The notes under the pieces were generated by a model. The model worked only from the letters and a program-made list of their open reading frames with translations. It did no database searches and was not told where the DNA came from. The translations under genes and the position numbers were made by a program. From an uncultured Blautia sp. (lineage in GTDB: Bacteria > Bacillota > Clostridia > Lachnospirales > Lachnospiraceae): DNA of 20,618 nucleotides. The stretch spans positions 1-20,618 of the forward strand of contig USDN01000050.1 of the NCBI GenBank assembly GCA_900553515.1. Direction: 5' to 3'. This document shows positions 13,929-20,618 of this stretch, piece by piece (within the stretch, counting starts at the first letter, position 1; the number at the start of each line of letters is the position of its first letter).

Positions 13929-15593
13929 TTACTCATCAATCAAACGTCTCAGTCTTCCCATATCAAACAACTGATCAAATCTTGCAAGTTCTATAGATTT
14001 TTCTCCCTGAGATCTCTCATTTTCCAGATCAAACTCTTTGATCCAAATACTGAGAATATCTGAGCTGTCCAGTGAAAAACCTACCGTTGCTGTACCATGT
14101 TCATTTTCCACAAGATTCTGAAGCTGTTTACTGAAATTTTCCCGAAGGGGGAGTATCTGCGCAGTCTTATCCTTATATCCATTATTAATCACAAGCTCTT
14201 TTATGGAATTTCCCCCAATCCATATGGGTTTCTTATGATAATACGGAGTGTTGTAATCTATATCCTGCTTAAAACAGATTGCATAATCAAATAAAGAGCG
14301 TTTTTCCTGATTCTGTATGTAAATACCAACAGAATATGGAGCAGTATTCCTCATACCCACAATTCCTGAGGAAATCAGAGCTGTTCCAAGAGAAATTGCT
14401 TTTTCACAGTCAGAGCGGACCTTCAGAATATCACTCAGTCTCTGATCATGAGTTCCTATATGAAAGGTATCCATAATCTGTTTGCGTACCAGATAATAAT
14501 TGCAGAACCCTCCTACCATAGCAATCTTAAAATTCTCTTTTGTTCCCTGAGAAAAATCAATTCTGCGTTCTTTCATAAACTCAATCATTGCCTGGAGATT
14601 CTCATCCAGCACACAACGTATCACCTGGTCATACACCTGAACCAGATCCGCATAAGTAATTTCTATATCCTCGCCTTTGTATTCCACAACAGTAAATTCT
14701 TCATCCAATTCCTCCAGATCATCAATCCCAAGCTCTTCAAAAGCGCTATCAACAATGCTTACCCTGCTCTGAAGCTCACTTTCAAGAGTATTTACTGCCT
14801 GATAAAACTTTCCGTCCTTGACAAGCTCCTGCCCCTCATCCAGAATATCCGCTTTTTTGATTGCCAGTTCCATAACCGTTTCCATATATACAATACTGGC
14901 TTTTCCAATCTGCTTTTCTTCATTTTCGCCTGCACCGCTCCGCTCCAGCACTTTTACTTCCATGATCTGCTGACCGTCTTTGCTACCGTCAACAAGAATC
15001 TGAGCCAGGCTGATATCAAGAGTACCGCCTCCATAATCAATAAGAAGAATATTTCCATCAAAAGGCTTTCCCTTGATTGTCTGATAATTATGGGCAAAAA
15101 ATGCGCATGCTGCCGTAGGTTCACTTACTACCTGAACCTTTGATACAGCAGAAAATCCACTGCAGATATCTCTTAAAATACTGCGGCTAGTAATAGTATT
15201 TACTTCCTGAAACCAGATTTCCGGCGCTCCGATCACCAGATTATCAATTTTGTTTTCTCCAAAATGCCTCAGAACTTGCTGCACTACATCCTCAAGAAAT
15301 TTCTGTGCAACCACCGCCGGAGTATATTCCCTGCTGTATCCTCTTGCTGTCAGTATATTCCAATCACGTTCTGATAAAAGCATCTTAAAAGACCGGAAAG
15401 ATTCAACGCTTTTTTTTCCGGTAAGGGTTTTTGCAGCCTTTCCAAACTCCAGTTTTCCATTTTTCAATGTAACAACAGACGGAATATACGGAGAAGTCAG
15501 ATCTAAGATCACTGTTTCCAACTGATCTGTTTCCGGCCGGTATACGGATACCATGGTATAAGTACTTCCAAAATCTATTCCAACATTCAGCAT
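13929..15593 (-). CDS. Hsp70/actin-fold ATPase without a canonical substrate-binding domain
   Basis: The 554-residue protein has the complete nucleotide-binding signature of the Hsp70/actin superfamily: phosphate 1 GIDFGSTYT (5-13), GAPEIW (122-127), EPTAAC (158-163), phosphate 2 DYGGGTLDI (186-194), adenosine loop VGGFCNYYLVR (360-370) and AISLGTAL (399-406). An insertion rich in Glu/Asp lies at about 250-305. After the ATPase domain there is only about 140 residues, without the usual DnaK beta-sandwich plus helical lid. It is therefore probably not a general chaperone but an ATP-dependent switch or assembly factor. No DnaJ or GrpE partner is encoded here. The start has GGAGGAAG as SD. Confidence 0.88.
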   Translation of the reverse strand: MLNVGIDFGSTYTMVSVYRPETDQLETVILDLTSPYIPSVVTLKNGKLEFGKAAKTLTGKKSVESFRSFKMLLSERDWNILTARGYSREYTPAVVAQKFLEDVVQQVLRHFGENKIDNLVIGAPEIWFQEVNTITSRSILRDICSGFSAVSKVQVVSEPTAACAFFAHNYQTIKGKPFDGNILLIDYGGGTLDISLAQILVDGSKDGQQIMEVKVLERSGAGENEEKQIGKASIVYMETVMELAIKKADILDEGQELVKDGKFYQAVNTLESELQSRVSIVDSAFEELGIDDLEELDEEFTVVEYKGEDIEITYADLVQVYDQVIRCVLDENLQAMIEFMKERRIDFSQGTKENFKIAMVGGFCNYYLVRKQIMDTFHIGTHDQRLSDILKVRSDCEKAISLGTALISSGIVGMRNTAPYSVGIYIQNQEKRSLFDYAICFKQDIDYNTPYYHKKPIWIGGNSIKELVINNGYKDKTAQILPLRENFSKQLQNLVENEHGTATVGFSLDSSDILSIWIKEFDLENERSQGEKSIELARFDQLFDMGRLRRLIDE

Positions 15594-15609
15594 CTTTCTT
15601 CCTCCAGTT

Positions 15610-16026
15610 TTAATTCATCAGCTCTTTCTGATGCTTTTCTACATAAGCTTGCAGCGCTGCCTGATACATTTCGAAGACACTTTCAGGTACTGCCTTCCGA
15701 AGAAGCGCCCACATTTCATTTTCACTAAATTCTTCATATATTTCCTTTAGTTTTTCATAATAGGCTTCTTCGTCCAGTTCAGGTTCCTCCGAGTTCTCTT
15801 CACAGAGGACATAAAGTTCTGTACTCTCCATATGTATGTTCTCTCCGTCATCTGTAAAAACAATCTGATCAATTCTGTTTTCTGACACTTTCTTACTCTG
15901 ACAATAGTAAAACCACAGAACTATTTTCAGCTCTCCTGTCTGTATGATCACGGGAAGAGACGGTTCCTCCGGAAGCGGACAGTAAAAACCGATCTTATAG
16001 TAAATATCATCAAAATTTATTTTCAT
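15610..16026 (-). CDS. Small acidic protein coupled to the AAA-peptidase
   Basis: A 138-residue acidic protein. The first half looks like a beta-rich domain (VIIQTGELKIVLWFYYC, IDQIVFTDD). The second half is helical, with an acidic linker (about 79-95) and MWALLRKAVPESVFEMYQAA. It is not a family I recognise. Its ATG overlaps the stop of the AAA-peptidase gene (ATGA), with GAGGAAGA as SD, so the two products are translationally coupled. This suggests an adaptor, inhibitor or cofactor of the peptidase; that is inference from position only. Confidence 0.65.
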   Translation of the reverse strand: MKINFDDIYYKIGFYCPLPEEPSLPVIIQTGELKIVLWFYYCQSKKVSENRIDQIVFTDDGENIHMESTELYVLCEENSEEPELDEEAYYEKLKEIYEEFSENEMWALLRKAVPESVFEMYQAALQAYVEKHQKELMN

Positions 16027-18212
16027 TCTTCCTCGCCACCCTTTATAGAATATTCAACAGAAAAATACTTTGTATTCACGCGCATAAGTTCATATTTTTC
16101 TTTTGTAAGATATACACGGTTATTATTATATCCGGCCCATCCTCCACAATCATTCACCCATACGCCTGCAACTGTTCCGTCGTTTTTGTAGGAAAAGCCC
16201 GTAACAGTTACCGCATGGTCAGCTTTTACACATTTTCGTTTTTTTCCTGAAGTGCTTCTGTCGGGAGCCAACCCTTCCTGTGACAGATCGCCAGCATAAA
16301 GAATCACGCCTGTACTCATTCCTTTCCGAAATCTTTCAGAAACTGTTTCCAGGTCAAGCTTCTGATTTCCTCCAGTATGCCCAACCCCATCATAAGAGAC
16401 CTCAAATATTAGTCCAAAGGACTCCTGAAAACGCTGTCTCTGCCGAGCTGAGGTTCCTCCGTTATTTGAACTTTTCATACCTGCAGTACATAATCCCTGC
16501 TCCACAAATAGCCTGATGCCATCAGCTTCTGTCAGCCGACTGCCTGTCTGCTGGTTTATCATATTACAGGTTTCAATAATACCGCAGGTTCCGCCAAAAT
16601 TTCCCACTGCCATCCCCTGATGAACCGTAGTACAGCCATAATAGGCCTGCAGAAATATAGATTCTCCAAAACCCATAAATATTGTTTTTTCTCTCAGCAT
16701 GGAAGCCGCCTGTATACTGCTTTTAACCGCATTATTCTTCCATGATATCAGCGCATCGGTAGGTCTTTTTTCCTCATCCACCCATCTGGTCACAATAGTC
16801 ATTGCTTCCACAAACCGTCCCGCTGTTTCCTGCCATGTGTCTCCCTGCGGAGAATAATCTGTTTCCGGGCCACAAATCTCCTGAAACGAAATTTCTATAT
16901 CTCCCACTGGATCCGGATCCAGAACAGAATCCGCAGCCATCTCTGAACCATTCTTCCTGTTTTCTGCGTCGAAATACACTTTTCCTTCTTGTTCAGAAGT
17001 GCTTTTTTCTTCCGGCTTTCCCCGCATTTCCTGCTCCCATGCCTGCAACTTCCTGAGATCCTCGTCCTTAGGCGATGGAACATACTCTCTGTAAGCTTTT
17101 TCAAACATTGCTCTGGTCATCCGGACTTCACCTTGTTTCAGCCCTTCAACAGCTTTGGATGCATCTGCGTATTTCTGCTTACACAGCTGAAAAATCTGTT
17201 CCTTTACCCCATCCATAATATGGCCGATATTACGGAAACTGTAATTTTCCGTTTTTACTGCCATAATCTCTGCCGTAATATCCTCTCCCAGAGGAATATG
17301 TGTTAATTTTTTTTCAAAATAAGCCTTCCTTGCCTTCGTATCTGGCAACGGAACCCGAATCAGTTCCATTCGGCTGAGCATCGCATTGTCTACCTTGTCT
17401 GGATAATTGGTTGCCGCTATAAAGATCACTTCTTTTTCAGTATCCACCAGTTTATTATATCCTGTAAGAAAGGCTGTGGTCAGAGAAGCCCCGTGATCTG
17501 ACAAACCGGGCTGATGACGGCTGACGCAAACTGCATCCAGCTCATCCACAAATACAATACATGGTGCTTTGTCAACAGCCTCCTGAAACAGGCGGCTGAC
17601 CCTTTTTTCGGACTCTCCAACAAACCTACCCAGAATATCCTTAGCTTCTACAGAAAGAAAAGTAAAATCCTGTCCCATCAGCTCATTGGCAAAGGCTTCA
17701 ACAATGTAGGTTTTTCCGCTTCCCGGAAGCCCGTAAAAAAAGAAAGAATTTGCCAGAGGAAGTTTCAGATGAGCTGCAATCTTAGATCTTTTTGCTCTGT
17801 CTGCACAGATTCTCAGTTTCTCTTTCAGAGAGTCCATTCCAGCCACATCCTCAAATGAATGATCCGGCTTTTCCTTTTTTAGCCATGCTGAAATATCAAT
17901 ATTGTCTTCGCTGAATTTTTCGGCAGCTGCAGACGCTTTGGAATCACTTGTTTTTTTCCTGTTCTTCTCCTTCAGAACATCCGTTATATGGATGACCTTT
18001 TGCTGGATCATCTGATTATTCCGACTATGAAATTCTCTCTCTTCTCCAACACTGACCGCCGCCATCCGCTCTGCAAATTTTCCCGCTTCCAAAAGCGCCT
18101 GTGCCTCTTCCCAGGAATTCTCTCCCAATTTATTTCTGAATTCCTCTGCCAGATCCATATACTGCTGATACCGGTGTTTCATAACCCCCATCTCTCTGAT
18201 ATAATCTTTCAC
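16023..18212 (-). CDS. VPS4-like AAA+ ATPase fused to a papain-like cysteine peptidase
   Basis: A 729-residue fusion. Residues 14-58 form the MIT-like helical segment shared with the other VPS4-like ATPase. The AAA+ module follows, with Walker A GLPGSGKT (161-168), pore loop GRFVGE (195-200), Walker B IVFVDELD (D223, E224), sensor 1 N269 and arginine R281 in LSRMEL. A VPS4/katanin-like tail helix lies near 370-396, then a variable linker (about 397-490). The C-terminal 240 residues look like a papain-fold (C1/C39-like) peptidase: Cys543 in GGTCGI, His666 in DHAVTVTGF and N687/D688 in VNDCGG. A one-chain unfoldase-protease would thread and cleave proteins, but cleavage is inferred from motifs. 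GTG 18212 has GGAGG at 7 bases; the overlapping ATG at 18214 is out of frame. Confidence 0.85.
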   Translation of the reverse strand: MKDYIREMGVMKHRYQQYMDLAEEFRNKLGENSWEEAQALLEAGKFAERMAAVSVGEEREFHSRNNQMIQQKVIHITDVLKEKNRKKTSDSKASAAAEKFSEDNIDISAWLKKEKPDHSFEDVAGMDSLKEKLRICADRAKRSKIAAHLKLPLANSFFFYGLPGSGKTYIVEAFANELMGQDFTFLSVEAKDILGRFVGESEKRVSRLFQEAVDKAPCIVFVDELDAVCVSRHQPGLSDHGASLTTAFLTGYNKLVDTEKEVIFIAATNYPDKVDNAMLSRMELIRVPLPDTKARKAYFEKKLTHIPLGEDITAEIMAVKTENYSFRNIGHIMDGVKEQIFQLCKQKYADASKAVEGLKQGEVRMTRAMFEKAYREYVPSPKDEDLRKLQAWEQEMRGKPEEKSTSEQEGKVYFDAENRKNGSEMAADSVLDPDPVGDIEISFQEICGPETDYSPQGDTWQETAGRFVEAMTIVTRWVDEEKRPTDALISWKNNAVKSSIQAASMLREKTIFMGFGESIFLQAYYGCTTVHQGMAVGNFGGTCGIIETCNMINQQTGSRLTEADGIRLFVEQGLCTAGMKSSNNGGTSARQRQRFQESFGLIFEVSYDGVGHTGGNQKLDLETVSERFRKGMSTGVILYAGDLSQEGLAPDRSTSGKKRKCVKADHAVTVTGFSYKNDGTVAGVWVNDCGGWAGYNNNRVYLTKEKYELMRVNTKYFSVEYSIKGGEEE

Positions 18213-18228
18213 ATTCCTTCCTCCCTGC

Positions 18229-20094
18229 CTAAACGCTCATTAATTTCCTGAATTCATCGTCCTGGTCATCACCCCGGATTTTGCCATCATCTAAAAGCTT
18301 CATGCTTTCCTCTATGGAAAGTATTCCTGCCATTCTCGTTTTATCAAGAATCCGATTTACCTCTGTTTCCTGAATAGCCTGTTTTCGGGTATCCTCTTCT
18401 ATATCTATCTGTTTCATTGCATCCGTAATCTTAACTGCAATATTTCCGGTCATATTCTCTACTGTGATCTCCAGACTCTCAATAGCGTTTCTGTACTGTA
18501 CAAGCTGTCCTCTTTTTACTGCCAGCAGTTTTTCTGTATGACGGATGCGATTTCCCAGATTTACCATTTCCTGTTTATCATTATTTAATTTACTGATCTC
18601 ACTGGAAAAAATATCTACCTTGCACCCCTCCATTACCTGTTCCAGTACAACCTGATACAAAGGGTTAGCTTCTGCCTGTTCCTGGATAGAATTGCGTAGC
18701 CTGCTGATTTTTCCGCGGAAGTCCTCCAGCTCTGCTTCCAGCTTTCTCACACTTCTTCCTGTTTCTGAAACCAGCTCAGAAATCTGGGCAATCTGCTCAT
18801 AATATTTGATTTTCTTTTCATAGATTTCCGGCTCCCGGTACCTATCCGGACTACAGACTGAATACACCATTACATCCATAATACGGTCTATCATTTCCAG
18901 TTCAAAATATTCAGAAGATTTCATGCTCCACAGCCTGTCCACACAAACAGCCAGTTCCTCATCACAACAGTTTTCTGTATCGATACACCAGGGAGTCCTT
19001 ATTTCCACCTCAACCTTATTCATTTTTTCCCGTATCTGTTCCATAAGATCCAAATTTCCTTCTACTGCACCCTCAAAAGAAAACATTCTCATTCTTCTTA
19101 GATTTGATTTTATACCAAATACAGGTCTGCATCTGCAGTCTGACGGATATTTCTGACATAATACAGTTAAAAGTGAAATCTTTTCTCCGTACAGATCCCT
19201 GCATTGGCTGATCAACTCATCCATCCTCTGCCATACTTCCCTGCTGTTTATATTTTCATATATCTGTCTCAGAGACCAGTTTTCATTTTTACGGAACAGA
19301 CTTTCGTATGTACAGCTGAAGCTTTTTGAATGATGCCACAAATAAATGATATCCACATAATCCTCTAAACGTCCCATCCGATACTGATCATCCGGATGTT
19401 CCAAAAGGAGAAAACGCATCAGCATCTTTCGTATTTCCTCTCTTCCAAGCTGATTCCATACCATGTATCGTTTTCCCAGTTCCACTTCGAGCTCTTCATA
19501 AAAAGAAGTTCTCAGCCCCCGGTCTATAATTCTTCTGATTTCCGGAAACATTTCAGAACAAAAAATACCCTGTCGGTCTCTCAAATACAAAAAACTGTCA
19601 TCTGCGCAAATATCTGCATATAAAAGAAAAATATTTTTCTGACCTTTGCTGCTGATCCACTTCTGAATATTTTCCCTCTGGGCAACCTCCTGGCATATAT
19701 AATAAAAAGTTTTTATATGGAGCACAAAGGCATGCTTTTGTTTTTTATCTCCAAACAACCTGCCAATCCGTTTCAGTGCATCTCCGAAATTTGCATGACG
19801 CATTACATAAATCTTACGGCCATGATAACTCTCCTGTTCCGCTTCCACATATGTGCGCAGAAAAAACTGATACATCTCTCTAGGATACTGCTGCACCGAC
19901 TGTTCATCCTCTGTGCATACAGTAAGCCCGGTTCCTTCCTCCCGCACAAAGTAAATTCCTTTATAATCGCTCTTTTTCAGCTGATAATAAATATTCTGAT
20001 TCCGATCCAACTTTATCAGACTATCCAAGTAATAATCATCCTCATTGGCAAACAGGAAATGGATTCTGCTCTCATTTCTGCAAAACTTTTCCAT
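18229..20094 (-). CDS. Large coiled-coil protein of unknown family, first gene of the operon
   Basis: A 621-residue soluble protein that I do not recognise. Residues about 1-250 look globular alpha/beta (KIYVMRHANFG, HAFVLHIKTFYYICQE, NIFLLYADICADDSFLYLRD) and loosely resemble an AAA+ core without Walker A. Residues 250-420 are helical. Coiled coils lie at about 425-475 and 496-555, and the C-terminus is short and acidic (GDDQDDEFRKLMSV). The start ATG has GGAGG at 7 bases (20102-20106). A GTG 78 bp upstream lacks an SD and lies almost at the predicted transcription start, so it was rejected. It may be a sensor or platform for the ATPases, but nothing proves it. Confidence 0.75.
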   Translation of the reverse strand: MEKFCRNESRIHFLFANEDDYYLDSLIKLDRNQNIYYQLKKSDYKGIYFVREEGTGLTVCTEDEQSVQQYPREMYQFFLRTYVEAEQESYHGRKIYVMRHANFGDALKRIGRLFGDKKQKHAFVLHIKTFYYICQEVAQRENIQKWISSKGQKNIFLLYADICADDSFLYLRDRQGIFCSEMFPEIRRIIDRGLRTSFYEELEVELGKRYMVWNQLGREEIRKMLMRFLLLEHPDDQYRMGRLEDYVDIIYLWHHSKSFSCTYESLFRKNENWSLRQIYENINSREVWQRMDELISQCRDLYGEKISLLTVLCQKYPSDCRCRPVFGIKSNLRRMRMFSFEGAVEGNLDLMEQIREKMNKVEVEIRTPWCIDTENCCDEELAVCVDRLWSMKSSEYFELEMIDRIMDVMVYSVCSPDRYREPEIYEKKIKYYEQIAQISELVSETGRSVRKLEAELEDFRGKISRLRNSIQEQAEANPLYQVVLEQVMEGCKVDIFSSEISKLNNDKQEMVNLGNRIRHTEKLLAVKRGQLVQYRNAIESLEITVENMTGNIAVKITDAMKQIDIEEDTRKQAIQETEVNRILDKTRMAGILSIEESMKLLDDGKIRGDDQDDEFRKLMSV

Positions 20095-20180
20095 CTTCCT
20101 TCCTCCATATTTTTCACTACTGTTTATTCCGCTCACAGCAACATTTTTCTTATTTAATTTGTTAAAATCCACTTATCATC

Positions 20181-20209
20181 ATTATAGATAAATACAGTTT
20201 TTTCATCAA
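20181..20209 (-). promoter_or_regulatory. Promoter of the eleven-gene AAA+/ESCRT-like operon
   Basis: On the minus strand TTGATG is followed after exactly 17 bp by a perfect TATAAT. Transcription would start near 20174, giving a leader of about 80 bases before ATG 20094. All downstream gaps are about 40 bp or less or are overlaps, apart from the uncertain start of the VPS4-like gene, so this may be the only promoter for 13 kb. Confidence 0.75.
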
Positions 20210-20254
20210 GTATATTTTCCTCAGTATGCACAAAAACTCTGGATATTCTGTTTT

Positions 20255-20569
20255 TTATTTCTGATTCTGTCTGATATTTTTTAATTCTTTTCCAGCTTGT
20301 TTGTGCCCCTGCCCTGCAGCCCTTATTAACCACTGTTCTGCCTTTTTTATATTCTTCGAAGTCCCGGCTCCCTTTTTGTAGCAAAGGCCAACCCGATATT
20401 GGGATTCTATCTCACCCAATATGGCTGCTTTCTGATACAGCAGAAAACTGGTTGAAAGATTATCATACTGCCTTGAATCACAGTACTTCAACCAGTAATA
20501 ATCTGCTAGCTTCCTCATAGCCTCTACACTTCCCAGTCTTGCAGCCTGAATATAATACTTAGTACCTTC
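20255..20569 (-). pseudogene. Sel1-repeat protein, 5'-truncated relic
   Basis: The open frame carries Sel1-type TPR-like repeats: KYYIQAARLGSVEAMRKLAD, then FLLYQKAAILGEIESQYRVG and AEQWLIRAAGQGHKQAGKEL. Sel1 proteins are helical solenoids that mediate protein-protein contacts. Repeat coding continues upstream of the only ATG (20518, no good SD) as far as a TAG at 20570-20572, so the original N-terminal part is missing. In another frame the sequence beyond its stop (to about 20154) reads like protein (ILDEKTVFIYNDDKWILTN), so a frameshift near the 3' end is also possible. It is a remnant, or the end of a gene disrupted at its 5' side. Confidence 0.6.
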
Positions 20570-20579
20570 CTATAATTTC

Positions 20580-20615
20580 AAGCCCTAATTCATTGATTTT
20601 TGGGCTTTTTTCTTT
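20580..20615 (+). terminator. Hairpin with T-run at the window edge
   Basis: AAGCCC (20580-20585) and GGGCTT (20602-20607) form a 6-bp stem with a 16-base loop, followed by a run of T (20606-20611, C, then TTT). On the plus strand this has the form of a weak rho-independent terminator, yet no plus-strand gene ends here. It begins about 10 bases beyond the point where the Sel1 homology stops, so it may belong to the end of an inserted element. Confidence 0.35.
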
Positions 20616-20618
20616 AAA

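Noticed and set aside
14448..15143. Long plus-strand open frame of 231 codons
   Set aside because: It is antisense to the Hsp70-fold gene, which shows all family motifs. The plus-strand product has no recognisable domain or SD.
20095..20172. GTG start at 20172 for the 621-residue protein
   Set aside because: It has no SD and lies at the predicted transcription start; ATG 20094 has GGAGG at ideal spacing.
20154..20384. Separate 76-residue gene overlapping the Sel1 relic
   Set aside because: It overlaps Sel1 coding, contains the operon promoter and has no good SD; at most its 3' part is a frameshifted continuation of the relic.

Overview
The window looks like a chromosomal segment of a low-to-moderate GC Gram-positive anaerobe, most likely a Lachnospiraceae-type Clostridium relative. 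This is inferred from strong GGAGG-type ribosome binding sites, a stand-alone second-type ClpX, a Firmicutes NSS transporter and a cell-wall serine hydrolase with glucan-binding-like repeats. No database search was possible. Every convincing gene lies on the minus strand, so transcription runs from high to low coordinates. No gene-free stretch exceeds 300 bases.

Left part (1-6930), read in transcription order: a promoter and a hairpin-forming leader precede a divergent clpX. Then come a small zinc-ribbon protein with a 12-residue Glu/Pro repeat tail, a secreted serine hydrolase with SxxK/SDN/KTG motifs, and a polytopic GT-C-like membrane protein. These four are spaced by 17-27 bp and look like one transcription unit. 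After a 9-bp dyad follow an NSS-type sodium symporter with its own promoter, and the first part of a tRNA-Leu(CAG) gene with its promoter, cut by the window edge.

Right part (7007-20209): an operon of eleven genes with gaps of 40 bp or less (one 4-bp overlap), except that the VPS4-like gene's start leaves a small ambiguous leader. It runs from one good promoter (TTGATG-17-TATAAT, 20181-20209) and appears to encode a single machine. In order: a large coiled-coil protein of unknown family; an AAA+ ATPase of the VPS4/katanin type fused to a papain-like cysteine peptidase; a small acidic protein; an Hsp70/actin-fold ATPase without a normal substrate-binding domain; a 520-residue coiled-coil protein; a zinc-ribbon protein; a small integral membrane protein; a 394-residue coiled-coil protein; a 243-residue basic helical protein ending in a MIM1-like motif, with ESCRT-III-like organisation; a second VPS4-like AAA+ ATPase; and a third AAA+ relative in which the Walker B acids, sensor 1 and arginine finger are all lost.

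The two intact ATPases share an N-terminal MIT-like helical segment and a VPS4/katanin-like C-terminal helix. With the MIM1-like C-terminus of the 243-residue protein, this suggests an ESCRT-III/VPS4-like filament-remodelling module in a bacterium, joined to an Hsp70-like ATPase, a cysteine peptidase and a membrane anchor. The motifs are visible in the sequence. The ESCRT analogy and any role in membrane remodelling, envelope stress, protein quality control or defence are inference. Upstream of the promoter is a 5'-truncated Sel1-repeat relic next to a hairpin that may mark a rearrangement or element boundary.
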